Positions 15,802 to 25,099 are shown, counted from the first letter of the stretch. The stretch is DNA of 41,223 nucleotides from Candidatus Pseudobutyricicoccus lothianensis (GCA_904419295.1 CAJFRA010000022.1:1-41223); one strand, 5' to 3'. The notes: generated by a model from the sequence alone, not told the origin. Numbers and translations are program-made.

Positions 15802-17802
15802 TTAAAAAGCCAAGGCGATATGGTAGACGATGAATGCCGCCAGCCAGGCTATCACAGTCTGATAGATCACAACAAACAGGGCATTTCGTCCACCACCCAT
15901 CTCCCGCTTCACAGCGGCGATAGCGGCCACGCAGGGGGTGTACAGCAAGGTGAACACGAGGAAGGACAGAGCTGCTGCAGTGGGCAGCATGGCGGCAAGG
16001 GTGGCAGGCAGGTCGGCCACCGAAGAGCCTGTCAGCACGGCCAATGTGCTGACCACCGCTTCTTTGGCAGTGAAACCGGTGATCAGCGAAGTAGACAGCT
16101 GCCAGCTGCCAAACCCCAAGGGGGCAAACAGCGGTGCGATCCAACGGCCGATCAAGGCCAACAGGCTTTGGCTGCTGTCTGTCACCACATTCAGCCGGGT
16201 GTCAAAGGTCTGCAAAGCCCATATGACGATGGTGGCCAAAAAGATGATGGTAAATGCCCGGGTGATGAAGTCCTTCGCTTTGTCCCACATAAGGCGCAAT
16301 ACGCTTTTGGGGGCGGGCAACCGGTAGGCCGGCAACTCCATGACAAAGGGCACCGGGTTGCCGCGGAACAGCGTTTTGCCCATCAATAGACCGGAGAGGA
16401 TCCCCAGCAGAATACCGAAGACGTAGAGGCCCATCATGACCAAAGCGCCGTTTTCCGGGAAAAAGGCGGCGGTGAATACCGCATAGATCGGCAATTTGGC
16501 ACTGCAAGAGATGAAAGGCGTCAACAAGATCGTCATTTTCCGGTCGCGGTCACTGCTTAAAGTGCGGGTGGCCATCACTGCCGGCACCGTACAGCCAAAG
16601 CCGATGAGCATGGGGACGAAAGAGCGGCCTGAAAGGCCGATCTTGCGCAGCAGCTTATCCATGACAAAGGCGACACGGGCCATGTAGCCGCTGTCTTCCA
16701 AAAACGAAAGGAAGAAAAACAAGGTGACGATGATCGGCAGGAAGGATAATACGCTGCCAATGCCGGCGAATGCACCGTCGATGACCAGCGAATGGACCAC
16801 CGGGTTGATACCATATGCAGTCAGCGCCCGATCGGTCCATTGGGTGACAGCGTCGATCCCCACCGAGAGCACATCGCTCAAGAAAGCGCCGATGACACCA
16901 AAAGTAAGCCAAAACACCAGCAGCATGATACACAAAAAAATGGGGATCGCCAGCCACTTGTTGGTCAACAGCCGGTCGATCTGTACAGACCGCTGGGTCT
17001 CTTTGGATTCATGGGGCCGCACCACAGTGCCGGCGCACAGCTCATCCAAAAAAGAGTAGCGCATATCCGCTAAGGCGGCGTTGCGGTCCATGCCGGTGGC
17101 CTGCTCCATTTCGTCCACCGTGTGCTGGATCAGCTCTTTTTCATTATCCGACAGGCGCAAAGTCGTCATCATGAGCTCATCCCCTTCCAGCAGCTTGGTG
17201 GCTGCGAAGCGGGAAGGCACCTGGATGGCAGCGGCGTGGTCTTCGATCATATGGCTCACAGAGTGGATGGCCCTGTGCACAGCCCCTTGGCAGAAGTCCA
17301 GCCGTTTGGGCAGAATATGTTGCTCCGCCGTGCGAAGGACCACATCGATCAATTCGCTGACCCCTTCATTCTTGCTGGCGGAAATGGGCACCACTGGCAC
17401 GCCCAGCTCCTCTGACAATTTGGCGATGTTGATGGAACCGCCGTTGTTGCGCACTTCATCCATCATGTTCAGCGCCAGCACCATGGGAAGCCCCAGCTCC
17501 ATCAGCTGCATGGTCAGGTATAAGTTCCGCTCGATGTTGGTGGCGTCTACGATGTTGATGATGCCATCCGGCTTTTCGCGGATCAAGTAATCCCGGGTGA
17601 CGATCTCTTCAGATGTATAGGGAGAAAGGGAGTAGATGCCGGGCAGATCCACCACGGTGACATCGCTGTGGCCGCGGATGACGCCGTCTTTCCGGTCCAC
17701 CGTCACACCGGGGAAGTTCCCCACGTGTTGGTTGCTGCCGGTCAACTGGTTGAACAACGTGGTCTTGCCGCAGTTTTGGTTGCCTGCCAAAGCCAGTCTC
17801 AT
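15802..17802 (-). CDS. feoB: Ferrous iron transport protein B
   Basis: FeoB imports Fe2+ and is powered by its N-terminal G domain. The 666-residue protein shows G1 GNQNCGKTT at 7-15, a G2-region Thr in FPGVTVDR, G3 DLPG and G4 NMMD. A helical regulatory domain follows to about residue 270, and then about eight membrane helices with two gate-type segments (SRDRKMTILLTPFISCSAKLP lies near the first; GFTAKEAVVSTLA near the second). It overlaps feoA by 4 bp (ATGA), so the two are coupled. Confidence 0.96.
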   Translation of the reverse strand: MRLALAGNQNCGKTTLFNQLTGSNQHVGNFPGVTVDRKDGVIRGHSDVTVVDLPGIYSLSPYTSEEIVTRDYLIREKPDGIINIVDATNIERNLYLTMQLMELGLPMVLALNMMDEVRNNGGSINIAKLSEELGVPVVPISASKNEGVSELIDVVLRTAEQHILPKRLDFCQGAVHRAIHSVSHMIEDHAAAIQVPSRFAATKLLEGDELMMTTLRLSDNEKELIQHTVDEMEQATGMDRNAALADMRYSFLDELCAGTVVRPHESKETQRSVQIDRLLTNKWLAIPIFLCIMLLVFWLTFGVIGAFLSDVLSVGIDAVTQWTDRALTAYGINPVVHSLVIDGAFAGIGSVLSFLPIIVTLFFFLSFLEDSGYMARVAFVMDKLLRKIGLSGRSFVPMLIGFGCTVPAVMATRTLSSDRDRKMTILLTPFISCSAKLPIYAVFTAAFFPENGALVMMGLYVFGILLGILSGLLMGKTLFRGNPVPFVMELPAYRLPAPKSVLRLMWDKAKDFITRAFTIIFLATIVIWALQTFDTRLNVVTDSSQSLLALIGRWIAPLFAPLGFGSWQLSTSLITGFTAKEAVVSTLAVLTGSSVADLPATLAAMLPTAAALSFLVFTLLYTPCVAAIAAVKREMGGGRNALFVVIYQTVIAWLAAFIVYHIALAF

Positions 17803-18122
17803 CGTACCACCTCCCTGCTTTGCTGCAAGGGCGGCGGCACGGAATCACAGCTCGCCTGCCGGGGGCAGCTTTCACAGCCTGCGCCGCGGAATTGGTCGGG
17901 CTGAGGGCACACCCAAATAGTGCGGGCATCCTCCAAGCGAATGGTCAGTTCATAGCTGCGGATATGCAGTTCGATGGGGTCTCCCATGGGGGCCGTCTTG
18001 CGGATGGTCACCAAGGTCCTGGGGGTCAAGCCCATATCCAAAAGCCTGCACCGCAGGGCCCCCTGGCCCCCCACTGCCGTGATGGCGGCCGTCTGGCCGA
18101 TGGGCAGTTGGTCCAATGTCAT
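17799..18122 (-). CDS. feoA: FeoA family protein with Cys-rich C-terminal tail
   Basis: FeoA is a small SH3-like partner of FeoB. Residues 1-77 form the usual domain (MTLDQLPIGQTAAI..., LLDMGLTPRT, DPIELHIRSYELTIRLEDA). The protein has 107 residues instead of the usual 75-85. The extra tail carries four cysteines (VCPQ, then GCESCP and ASC) and could bind iron or an Fe-S cluster. Because the tail runs into the feoB start, part of it could simply be coding overlap. Start: GAGGAA ribosome site, spacing 7. Confidence 0.9.
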   Translation of the reverse strand: MTLDQLPIGQTAAITAVGGQGALRCRLLDMGLTPRTLVTIRKTAPMGDPIELHIRSYELTIRLEDARTIWVCPQPDQFRGAGCESCPRQASCDSVPPPLQQSREVVR

Positions 18123-18183
18123 AGGTTCATTCCTCGTCTCATTCCCAATTTGGGTGCGGCTCTCTCACAAGCACACCCCTCTT

Positions 18184-18213
18184 ATATTACCCCGTACTAA
18201 CCGGCTTCGTCAA
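18184..18213 (-). promoter_or_regulatory. Promoter of feoAB
   Basis: TTGACG (18208-18213) and TAATAT (18184-18189), 18-bp spacer, minus strand. I could not see a clean Fur or DtxR/IdeR palindrome. Confidence 0.6.
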
Positions 18214-18249
18214 GGGGGAAGCATGGCTTCCCATCCAGCGGGTGGCAGA

Positions 18250-18286
18250 CAAAGACCCAGGCAGTTCACAACCGCCTGGGTCTTTG
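18250..18286 (-). terminator. Terminator of the murD-M42-lyase operon
   Basis: CAAAGACCCAGGC (18250-18262) pairs perfectly with GCCTGGGTCTTTG (18274-18286), a 13-bp stem 10 bp after the lyase stop. The U-tract is poor, but the stem is strong. Confidence 0.7.
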
Positions 18287-18295
18287 TGATCCCGG

Positions 18296-19549
18296 TCACC
18301 GGGCCGATAAAATGCGCTGGCAGCCGGCCATGACCCCCAGCTTGCCGGCTTCATAGGTCAGGCCGCCTTGCAAAAAAGCGGTATAAGGCTCCCGCATGGG
18401 CGCATCGCAGGAAAGCTCGATGGAAGAGCCTTGGATGAAAGCGCCCGCCGCCATCACCACGGGGCAATCGTAGCCCGGCATGGCCCAAGGTTCGGGCACG
18501 GCGAAAGAATCCACCGGCGCGCCGGCCTGGATGCCTTGGCAGAAGGCCAGCAGCGGCTCCGGCTTGCCAAATTCGATGGTTTGAATGATGTCGTGCCGGT
18601 CTTCTCCGCTGGATGGGGAGACGGCAAAACCCATCTCTTCCAGCAGAGCGGCGGCAAAGACCGCTGTTTTGAGGGCTTGGCTCACAGTGTGGGGCGCCAA
18701 GAAAAACCCTTGGTAAAAAGCCCGGTTGACGCCTAATGTCGCGCCGCACTCCCCGCCAATGCCCGGCACCGTCAGGCGGCAGGCCGCCCGCTCCACCAAG
18801 TCGGTCCGGCCGGCGATGTAACCGCCGGTGGGGGCCAGACCGCCGCCCGGGTTTTTGATCAAAGAGCCTGCGATCAGGTCGGCCCCCTGCTGGGTGGGTT
18901 CGGTGTCATCGACAAATTCGCCATAGCAGTTGTCCACCACAATGACCGTGCCCGGGTTCACTTGGCGCACTGTTTGGCATATCTCCCCCACTTGAACGCT
19001 GGAAAGAGTTTGGCGGGTGGCATAACCGCGGCTGCGCTGGATGAACACCGCTTTGACCCGGGGGTCCGCAGCCGCCTGCTGGATGGCGGGCAGGTCGGGC
19101 ATCCCATTCTGCAAAGGCACTTGGCGGAATTCGATGCCGTAATCGGCAAACGTCCCCCCCACCCGGCCGCGCTGGCCGGTGACGGTCTGCAATGTGTCGT
19201 AGACGTTGCCCGTGGCAGAAAGCATCACATCGCCGGCAGAGACGCAGGCGTACATGGCGGCGGCGATGGTATGGGTGCCGTTGACGAATTGGCTGCGCAC
19301 CAATGCGGCTTCTGCACCGAACACCTGGGCGTAGATCTGCTCCAGCTTATCCCGGCCCAGGTCGTCGTAGCCATAGCCGGTGGTACCACCAAAGCAGGCG
19401 TCGCTCACCCGGTGGTTCCGGAACGCCTCCAGCACTTTGGCGGTGTTCTGAAAGGCCATCTGCTCGATGGCGGCAAACCGGTCCCGGCTCTTCTCTTCTG
19501 CCCGCCGGGCCAGTTGCAACAGTTCTTCGGCAAATGTAAACGTGCTCAT
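18296..19549 (-). CDS. Methionine gamma-lyase family PLP enzyme (YnbB/aluminium-resistance type)
   Basis: This is a 417-residue PLP-fold protein of the family annotated as methionine gamma-lyase-related or aluminium-resistance protein (YnbB in Bacillus). Recognisable parts are FGGTTGYGYDDLGR, SQFVNGTHTI, FIQRSRGYATR, VVDNCYGEFVD and AGSLIKNPGGGLAPTGGY. The last contains the likely PLP lysine. The real substrate of this subfamily is not known; cleavage of a C-S bond is the usual assumption. I chose the ATG at 19549, which follows AGAGGAAAA and overlaps the last M42 gene by 4 bp. The open frame 106 codons upstream is only a shadow of that gene. Confidence 0.9.
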   Translation of the reverse strand: MSTFTFAEELLQLARRAEEKSRDRFAAIEQMAFQNTAKVLEAFRNHRVSDACFGGTTGYGYDDLGRDKLEQIYAQVFGAEAALVRSQFVNGTHTIAAAMYACVSAGDVMLSATGNVYDTLQTVTGQRGRVGGTFADYGIEFRQVPLQNGMPDLPAIQQAAADPRVKAVFIQRSRGYATRQTLSSVQVGEICQTVRQVNPGTVIVVDNCYGEFVDDTEPTQQGADLIAGSLIKNPGGGLAPTGGYIAGRTDLVERAACRLTVPGIGGECGATLGVNRAFYQGFFLAPHTVSQALKTAVFAAALLEEMGFAVSPSSGEDRHDIIQTIEFGKPEPLLAFCQGIQAGAPVDSFAVPEPWAMPGYDCPVVMAAGAFIQGSSIELSCDAPMREPYTAFLQGGLTYEAGKLGVMAGCQRILSAR

Positions 19550-20553
19550 ATTTTCCTCTTGGCGGCGCAAGCCAGCAGGGCAGCCGCCTGCTCTGCGTCG
19601 TGGATACAGATGGTCTCGGCTGTGGAATGGATGGAGCGGCCCGGGATGCTGATGCACCCGGCAGGCGCACCGGTTCGGCTGACCAGCATGGAAAGAGTGT
19701 CTGTGCCGCCGTGCAGCAGCACTTCGTCTTGATAGGCGATGCCCCCTTCTTCCGCAGCTTTCCGCAGATGATCCACTGCGGCAGGCGAGCAGATCACCGA
19801 AGCATCCTTGATCTTCACCGTAGGGCCGGCGCCCAGCTTCATCTCCCCTTTGGCCGCAGCTGGGCAATCCCCCGCCGCTGTCAGATCTATGGCGATCGCC
19901 ATATCCGGTTCAATGCCAAAAGCCGCTGTCTTCGAACCGTGCAATCCCACTTCTTCCTGGGCGGTAAAGACAAAATACAGGTCGTTATCGCTCTTGCCCA
20001 CCTGTTCCATGGCCAACAGCAGGGCGGCGCAAGAGGCCAAGTTGTCACAATAAGGCGACATCAGGCAGCCGCCGCCGATCTGGCGGGCTTCGTAGTCATA
20101 AACGGCGATATCCCCGACCCGCAGCATCTGGCGGGCCTCCTCCTCGCTGCTGGCGCCGATGTCCAAATACACATCGGTCATTTTGCTCTGGGCCGCTGTT
20201 TTTTCAGCCAGCTTGGCGTCGGCCCGCTCGAACAGCACGCCGCGCAGGCCGCTGGGAAAGCGGACCCGCCGCCCACTCAAGCGCACGGCGGTATGGCCGC
20301 CCACATTGGTCACGCCCACAAAGCCGTTCTCTTCAAAATGGGTGACCATAAAGCCGATCACATCCATATGGGCGGCGAACATCATCTTTCTGCCTGCCCC
20401 TTTTTTGTGGCAGATCACATTGCCCAGGGCGTCGGTGCGGATCTCATCGCAATAAGGCTGGGCCAGCTGGCGGATCACTTGGGCCTCCGGGCCTTCATAG
20501 CCCGAGGGCGAGGCCGCAGCCAGCAGCTGCCGGAATGTTTCAACAAAATTCAT
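19546..20553 (-). CDS. M42 family metallopeptidase, copy 4
   Basis: M42 enzymes are two-metal aminopeptidases, usually large tetrahedral (TET) assemblies that trim peptides. This 335-residue copy keeps the ligands expected from the family. They are His in FAAHMD, Asp in SPYCDN, the catalytic Glu pair in AQEEVG, Asp in IAIDLT and His in GRSIHS. It shares the SPYCD variant of the bridging-Asp motif with the next copy, so these two form a subgroup. Start at 20553 after AAGGAGGG; the 19 upstream codons have no ribosome site. The gene is the fourth of four paralogs in a row. Confidence 0.92.
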   Translation of the reverse strand: MNFVETFRQLLAAASPSGYEGPEAQVIRQLAQPYCDEIRTDALGNVICHKKGAGRKMMFAAHMDVIGFMVTHFEENGFVGVTNVGGHTAVRLSGRRVRFPSGLRGVLFERADAKLAEKTAAQSKMTDVYLDIGASSEEEARQMLRVGDIAVYDYEARQIGGGCLMSPYCDNLASCAALLLAMEQVGKSDNDLYFVFTAQEEVGLHGSKTAAFGIEPDMAIAIDLTAAGDCPAAAKGEMKLGAGPTVKIKDASVICSPAAVDHLRKAAEEGGIAYQDEVLLHGGTDTLSMLVSRTGAPAGCISIPGRSIHSTAETICIHDAEQAAALLACAAKRKI

Positions 20554-20567
20554 GGCGAATCCCTCCT

Positions 20568-21572
20568 TTATAGCGCCTGGCCAGCGGCCAAAGCCATCAA
20601 ACGGGCGCATTGCTCCACGTCCTGCAGGCTGACCATCTCATTGGGCGAATGGATGTACCGGCAGGGAATGCTGATGCAGCCGGCCAACACACCGGCCTTG
20701 CTCTGCTGCATCGCAGCGCTGTCCGTGCCGCCGGCAGTCAGTACTTCGTCTTGATAGGCGATGCCGTTTTCCTCCGCCGCCCGGCGCAGCGCCGCCACGG
20801 CCTGCGGGTTGCACAGCAGGGAGCTGTCTTTGATCTTGATGGCAGGCCCTTTGCCTAAGGCGACTACCATCTTGGCTTTTTCCGCCGGGCAGTCACCGGT
20901 GCGGGTCACATCCATGCAATAGCCATAGTCCGGCTCAATGCCGTAGGAAGCGACCTGGGCGCCGCGCAGCCCCACTTCTTCCTGCACGGCGAAGACGAAG
21001 TACAAGTCGTTTTCGCTGTTTTCCACCAGCTCCATGGCTTTGAGCAAAGCGGCGCAGGCGATCAGATCGTCGCAGTACGGGCTGATGACCTTGCCGTTGA
21101 CCTGTACCGGGTCCCCTTCGTACATGGCCACATCCCCGATCTGCACCAGCTTCTGGGCCTCTTCCCGCCCTTTGGCGCCAATATCGATGTAAAGGTCACC
21201 TGCTTTCACCTGGCCGGCAGGTTTGGCCACCGCCTTTTCATCGCAGCACACGCAGCCGCACAGGCCGCTTTCCAGGCGCACCCGTGTGCCGATCAAGCGG
21301 TATGGGGTAAAGCCGCCGATGCAGGCAAAACGCAGGAACCCTTGTTCGTCGATGTGGGTGACCAGCAGGCCGATCACGTCCATATGGGCAACCATCATCA
21401 GTTTTTTGCCCGGGCCTTTTTTGTGGCAGATCACGTTGCCCAGCGGGTCAATGGCCACTTCGTCACACAGTGGGGCAGCCCATTGGGCCAGCAGCTTGGC
21501 ACAAGGGCTTTCCAGGCCAGAGGGCCGGGCAGCCTGCTGCAGCTGCACAAAGGTATCAAACAGATCAATCAT
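20568..21572 (-). CDS. M42 family metallopeptidase, copy 3
   Basis: This is a 334-residue M42 protein with the full set of expected ligands: VAHMD, SPYCDD, VQEEVG, CMDVTRTGD and CRYIHS. It is the closest relative in the window of copy 4 (shared LGNVICHKKG, MMxAHMDVIG, SPYCD and EVLxxGGTD segments), which suggests a fairly recent duplication. It contains a CVCC cluster near residue 108 that the other copies lack. Its start overlaps the end of copy 2 by 8 bp, so translation is probably coupled. Confidence 0.92.
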   Translation of the reverse strand: MIDLFDTFVQLQQAARPSGLESPCAKLLAQWAAPLCDEVAIDPLGNVICHKKGPGKKLMMVAHMDVIGLLVTHIDEQGFLRFACIGGFTPYRLIGTRVRLESGLCGCVCCDEKAVAKPAGQVKAGDLYIDIGAKGREEAQKLVQIGDVAMYEGDPVQVNGKVISPYCDDLIACAALLKAMELVENSENDLYFVFAVQEEVGLRGAQVASYGIEPDYGYCMDVTRTGDCPAEKAKMVVALGKGPAIKIKDSSLLCNPQAVAALRRAAEENGIAYQDEVLTAGGTDSAAMQQSKAGVLAGCISIPCRYIHSPNEMVSLQDVEQCARLMALAAGQAL

Positions 21573-22590
21573 CGCATTCCGCCTCCTTTATTACCAAACG
21601 GGCCATCTTCAGCACTTCTTCCGCATCGGGCCAATAGAGCACGTTGCTGGCCGAGTGGATGTAGCGCACAGGCGCCGCCAAGCCAAAAGCCTGGGCGCCG
21701 GCCCCGGCCAAATGGATGGCGCTGGCATCGGTGCTGCCGTTCATGCTGGCCCGGTATTGCCAGCGGATGCCCTCTTCCCCGGCCCGCTTGGTCAGGCGGC
21801 GGACCAGGTCGCGGTTGTAGACCGAGCCCCGGTCGGCCAGCGAGACCACGGCACCGCCGCCTTGGAAGCAAGAGCGCTCGTGTTCCGCTACGCCGGGAAT
21901 GTCGGCGGCAGTGGTGCCCTCGATGACCAGGCCCCACCGGGGGTGGATGCGGCCGGCCGCCGCTTTGGCGCCCCGGCTGCCGATCTCTTCGCCCACCACA
22001 AAGGCGAACCAGGTGTCATAGGGGACCCCTTCTTGGATCAGCTGGATCATCACCGCACAACCGATGCGGTCGTCAATGGCCTTGGATTTGATGCGGTCAT
22101 CGCCAAACTCCACCCAACGGCTGTCAAAAGTGGCGTAGTCCCCCACCCGGGCATAGCGTTCCGCCTCTTTGCGGTTCTGGGCGCCGATGTCGATGTAAAG
22201 GGTGTCCAGACCGGGGGCCTGCTTGCGCTCTTCCGCCGTGGTCAAGTGGATGGCTTTCAGCGAGATCACCCCAGGCACTTTCTGGGGCCCAACTTCCATG
22301 CGGCGCCCCACCAGGATGCGGGGGTCGATGCCACCGGCCGCCACGATCTTAAACATGCCGTCTTCTGTGACGCGGCGGATCAAAAAGCCCACTTCGTCCA
22401 TATGGGCGCAGACCATCATCGGTTCTTTGCGCGGCTTTTCCCCTTTTTTGAATACCAATAAGTTGCCCATGGCATCTGTGATCATTTCATCGGCATAGGG
22501 GGCCACATGTTTTTCGATGCAGTGGCGCACCTCGTCCTCATAACCGGGCACGCCGTTGCAGGCGCACAGTTCTTTCAGCAGTTCTTTCAT
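21565..22590 (-). CDS. M42 family metallopeptidase, copy 2
   Basis: This 341-residue protein is the most canonical of the four M42 copies. It has CAHMDEVG, KSKAIDDRIG (bridging Asp), VVGEEIGSRGA (catalytic Glu pair), VIEGTTAAD with Glu in the place where other copies have Asp, and VRYIHS. Glu at that site is known in the family and goes with aminopeptidase specificity. A strong site is not obvious before the ATG at 22590, but it follows copy 1 by only 12 bp. Confidence 0.93.
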   Translation of the reverse strand: MKELLKELCACNGVPGYEDEVRHCIEKHVAPYADEMITDAMGNLLVFKKGEKPRKEPMMVCAHMDEVGFLIRRVTEDGMFKIVAAGGIDPRILVGRRMEVGPQKVPGVISLKAIHLTTAEERKQAPGLDTLYIDIGAQNRKEAERYARVGDYATFDSRWVEFGDDRIKSKAIDDRIGCAVMIQLIQEGVPYDTWFAFVVGEEIGSRGAKAAAGRIHPRWGLVIEGTTAADIPGVAEHERSCFQGGGAVVSLADRGSVYNRDLVRRLTKRAGEEGIRWQYRASMNGSTDASAIHLAGAGAQAFGLAAPVRYIHSASNVLYWPDAEEVLKMARLVIKEAECDD

Positions 22591-22602
22591 GTGCCCACCC
22601 CC

Positions 22603-23637
22603 TTACAGATTCCCGTCAAATTGCTTGACGAATTCGCACAAAAGCCGGCCGACCTGGCGCACATCGCTCAATTTGATGACTTCCACCGGCGAGTGCATAT
22701 ATTTGAGCGGCAGCGAGACCACAGCCGTACACACGCCGCTCTCCACCGTTTGGATGGCCCAGGCATTGGTGCCGCTGTGGGCAGGCACGGCCTCCAGCTG
22801 GTGGGGGATCTCCTTGGCACGGGCCACTTCCACCAGCCGGCGAGCAAACAACGGGATGCTGTTGGAGCCAAAGGCCACCACCGGGCCGCCGCCCAGATCC
22901 GACACCCGGTCATCGGGCTTGCTGTCCCCTGTTTTGGCGTGGCATACGTCGATGGCGATGGCATAATCCGGCCGGTCCACATAGGTGCGGGCCTTTGCGC
23001 CGTGGCCGCCCACTTCTTCCTTTGTGCTGCCCAGGATGATCAGATCCACATCCAAAGGCGCGCTGCCCAGCTGCTCCAGTGCATACAGGATGCAGACAAA
23101 GCAGGCCCGGTCATCCATAGAGCGGCCGCAGATCAGGTCGTTTTGCAGGGCGAATGTCTCGCCGGAAAAGGCGGCATAATCGCCGACCCGCACCAGCTGG
23201 CGGGCCTGCTCCCCGCTCATGCCCAGGTCCAGCACCATCTCTTCGATGGGGACGGATTTTTTATTGTCCCCTGGGTTCTGCAAATGGGGTGGGATGCAGC
23301 TGACCACAGCGGTGATCGGGCCAGAGCGGGTCAGGACGGTCAATTCGCTGCCCAGCAGCATCCGCTGGTCTACCCCCATGCCAATAAAGCGGCAAAAGCC
23401 TTCTTCCATCACTTCGGTGATGACAAAGCCGATCTGGTCCAAATGGGCGTCCAGCATCAGTTTTTTCGCACCGGGCTTGCCACAGGACCGGTAGCCGATG
23501 ACATTGCCCAAATGGTCCGTCTCCACCCGGTCTACATAGGGCTCCAGCAGCTGGGCTGCAACGGCAGATACGCTGAATTCATCTCCCGAGACGCCGTTGG
23601 CAGCAGTCAACCGGGCGATGGTCTCCATCAGTTCCAC
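22603..23637 (-). CDS. M42 family metallopeptidase, copy 1
   Basis: This is a 344-residue M42 protein with DAHLDQIG, RSMDDRAC, STKEEVGGHGA, IAIDVCHAKTGD and LKYMHS. It is the first of the four paralogs after murD (18-bp gap). I place the start at a GTG at 23637 because AGAGGTG lies six bases upstream; a GTG three codons earlier has the site overlapping it, and the ATG at 23628 is too far from it. Its TKEE motif differs from the QEE/GEE of the others, so substrate preference may differ. Confidence 0.9.
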   Translation of the reverse strand: MELMETIARLTAANGVSGDEFSVSAVAAQLLEPYVDRVETDHLGNVIGYRSCGKPGAKKLMLDAHLDQIGFVITEVMEEGFCRFIGMGVDQRMLLGSELTVLTRSGPITAVVSCIPPHLQNPGDNKKSVPIEEMVLDLGMSGEQARQLVRVGDYAAFSGETFALQNDLICGRSMDDRACFVCILYALEQLGSAPLDVDLIILGSTKEEVGGHGAKARTYVDRPDYAIAIDVCHAKTGDSKPDDRVSDLGGGPVVAFGSNSIPLFARRLVEVARAKEIPHQLEAVPAHSGTNAWAIQTVESGVCTAVVSLPLKYMHSPVEVIKLSDVRQVGRLLCEFVKQFDGNL

Positions 23638-23655
23638 AAAAAACACCTCTTTCTT

Positions 23656-25038
23656 TTAAAGAGCATTTACGAAATCTTTATAAGCACGGCCCTTGGCCAT
23701 GAAGTTGGGGAAGGCGTCGAAGGAAGCACACACAGGCGACAGCGTGACGATATCCCCCGGTTTGGCCCGTTTTGAGGCCAGACGCACCGCCTCTTCCAGG
23801 GTGCCGCACTGGGCCACGGCGATGCCGCTGCCCGGGAAGTACTTGGAGTGCTCCACCGCCTGACGCAATTTCGGCGCTGTGGCGCCAGTGAGGATCAGCA
23901 GTTTGACATGCTGGCAAGCCTCGTCGCCATATTCGTCAAAGGGGACTTTTTTGTCGTAGCCGCCGGCAATGACGATCAATTTCTGCTGGAAGGAGTGCAG
24001 CCCTGCAATGGCCCGGGCCGGGCTGGTGGCAATGGCGTCGTTGTAGTATTTGACGCCGTCTTTTTCCCGCACGAATTCAATGCGGTGCTCCACACCGCCG
24101 AACTCTTGGGCCACTTGCCGCACCACATCCGGCTGCACATATTCCGAAGTGGCGCACAGGGCGGCCATATAATTTTCCACATTGTGCATGCCAGGGATGC
24201 GGATATCCTGCAGCCGCATCACCGGTGTCCGCTGACCGCCCCGGCATTTGCAGACGCATCCGTCTTCGATGCAGGCGCCGTTTTCCGGCACTTCCTTCCG
24301 GGAAAACATCTGCAGCGAGCCCTTGGCCTTCTTGGCCATCTCCCGCGTCAGCTTGTTGTCGGCGTTGAGCACCAGCAGATCGCATTTGTGCTGGTAGAGG
24401 AATACATTTTCTTTGGCCTGCACATACTCAGCCATGGATTTGTGCAGATCCAGATGGTTGGGGGTCACATTGGTCACCACCGCCACATGGGGGCTTTTTT
24501 TCATGGTCATCAACTGAAAGGAGGAAAGCTCCACCACGCACAGGTGGTCGGGCGCCATCTGGCCTGCCATGGGCAGCAGCGGCTGGCCGATGTTGCCGCC
24601 TACCCACACTTTGTACCCCGCCCTGGATAAGATCTCGGCGATCAATGTGGTGGTGGTGGTCTTGCCATCGGAACCGGTCACCGCCAGGATCGGGCAGGGG
24701 CACACATCAAAAAACACCTCCATCTCCGAGGTGATCTGGCAGCCCCGGCGCCGGGCTTCTTCCAGCTGGGGCACATCCGGGCGGATGCCAGGGGATTTGA
24801 AGATCACATCCTGGTCAAGCCCTTCCAGGTAATTCTTTCCCAAGTGGAGCTCTACGCCCTGCTGGCGCAGCTGGTGGGCCACGTCTCCAAGCTCCTCCTC
24901 GGTTTTTTTATCGCAGGCTGTCACCACGGCGCCGGCCTGGCACAACAGCGACAGCAGCGGCCGGTTGGAGACGCCGATGCCCAGTACGGCCACCCGGCGC
25001 CCTTTCATTTTTTCCAAAAATTCATCCATCGATTGCAT
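23656..25038 (-). CDS. murD: UDP-N-acetylmuramoyl-L-alanine--D-glutamate ligase
   Basis: MurD adds D-glutamate to UDP-MurNAc-L-Ala in the cytoplasm. The 460-residue protein has the N-terminal Rossmann domain (RVAVLGIGVSN), the ATP loop VTGSDGKTTTT at 120-130, GGNIGQPLL, ELSSFQL, TNVTPNHLDLH and the C-terminal Mur ligase domain (HRIEFV, YYNDAIATSP, LSPVCASFDAFPNF). The ATG at 25038 follows AAGGA at 5-bp spacing. The frame stays open 83 codons upstream, but that part crosses the promoter and the rnpB region on the other strand. No other mur genes are adjacent, which is unusual; peptidases follow instead. Confidence 0.95.
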   Translation of the reverse strand: MQSMDEFLEKMKGRRVAVLGIGVSNRPLLSLLCQAGAVVTACDKKTEEELGDVAHQLRQQGVELHLGKNYLEGLDQDVIFKSPGIRPDVPQLEEARRRGCQITSEMEVFFDVCPCPILAVTGSDGKTTTTTLIAEILSRAGYKVWVGGNIGQPLLPMAGQMAPDHLCVVELSSFQLMTMKKSPHVAVVTNVTPNHLDLHKSMAEYVQAKENVFLYQHKCDLLVLNADNKLTREMAKKAKGSLQMFSRKEVPENGACIEDGCVCKCRGGQRTPVMRLQDIRIPGMHNVENYMAALCATSEYVQPDVVRQVAQEFGGVEHRIEFVREKDGVKYYNDAIATSPARAIAGLHSFQQKLIVIAGGYDKKVPFDEYGDEACQHVKLLILTGATAPKLRQAVEHSKYFPGSGIAVAQCGTLEEAVRLASKRAKPGDIVTLSPVCASFDAFPNFMAKGRAYKDFVNAL

Positions 25039-25099
25039 TGAATCCTTCCCTTCCGGCGGGAATTGGCCCGCCTGCCCCATGGGCTTTTCCAATACTTCT

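Noticed and set aside
18184-18213. Fur or DtxR/IdeR box at the feoA promoter
   Set aside because: Only partial resemblance (GGTTAGTAC...GTAATA); no symmetric site could be supported.
21223-23775. Long open frames on the plus strand opposite the M42 genes
   Set aside because: His/Gln/Arg-rich mirror translations without ribosome sites; the minus-strand genes have complete catalytic motifs.
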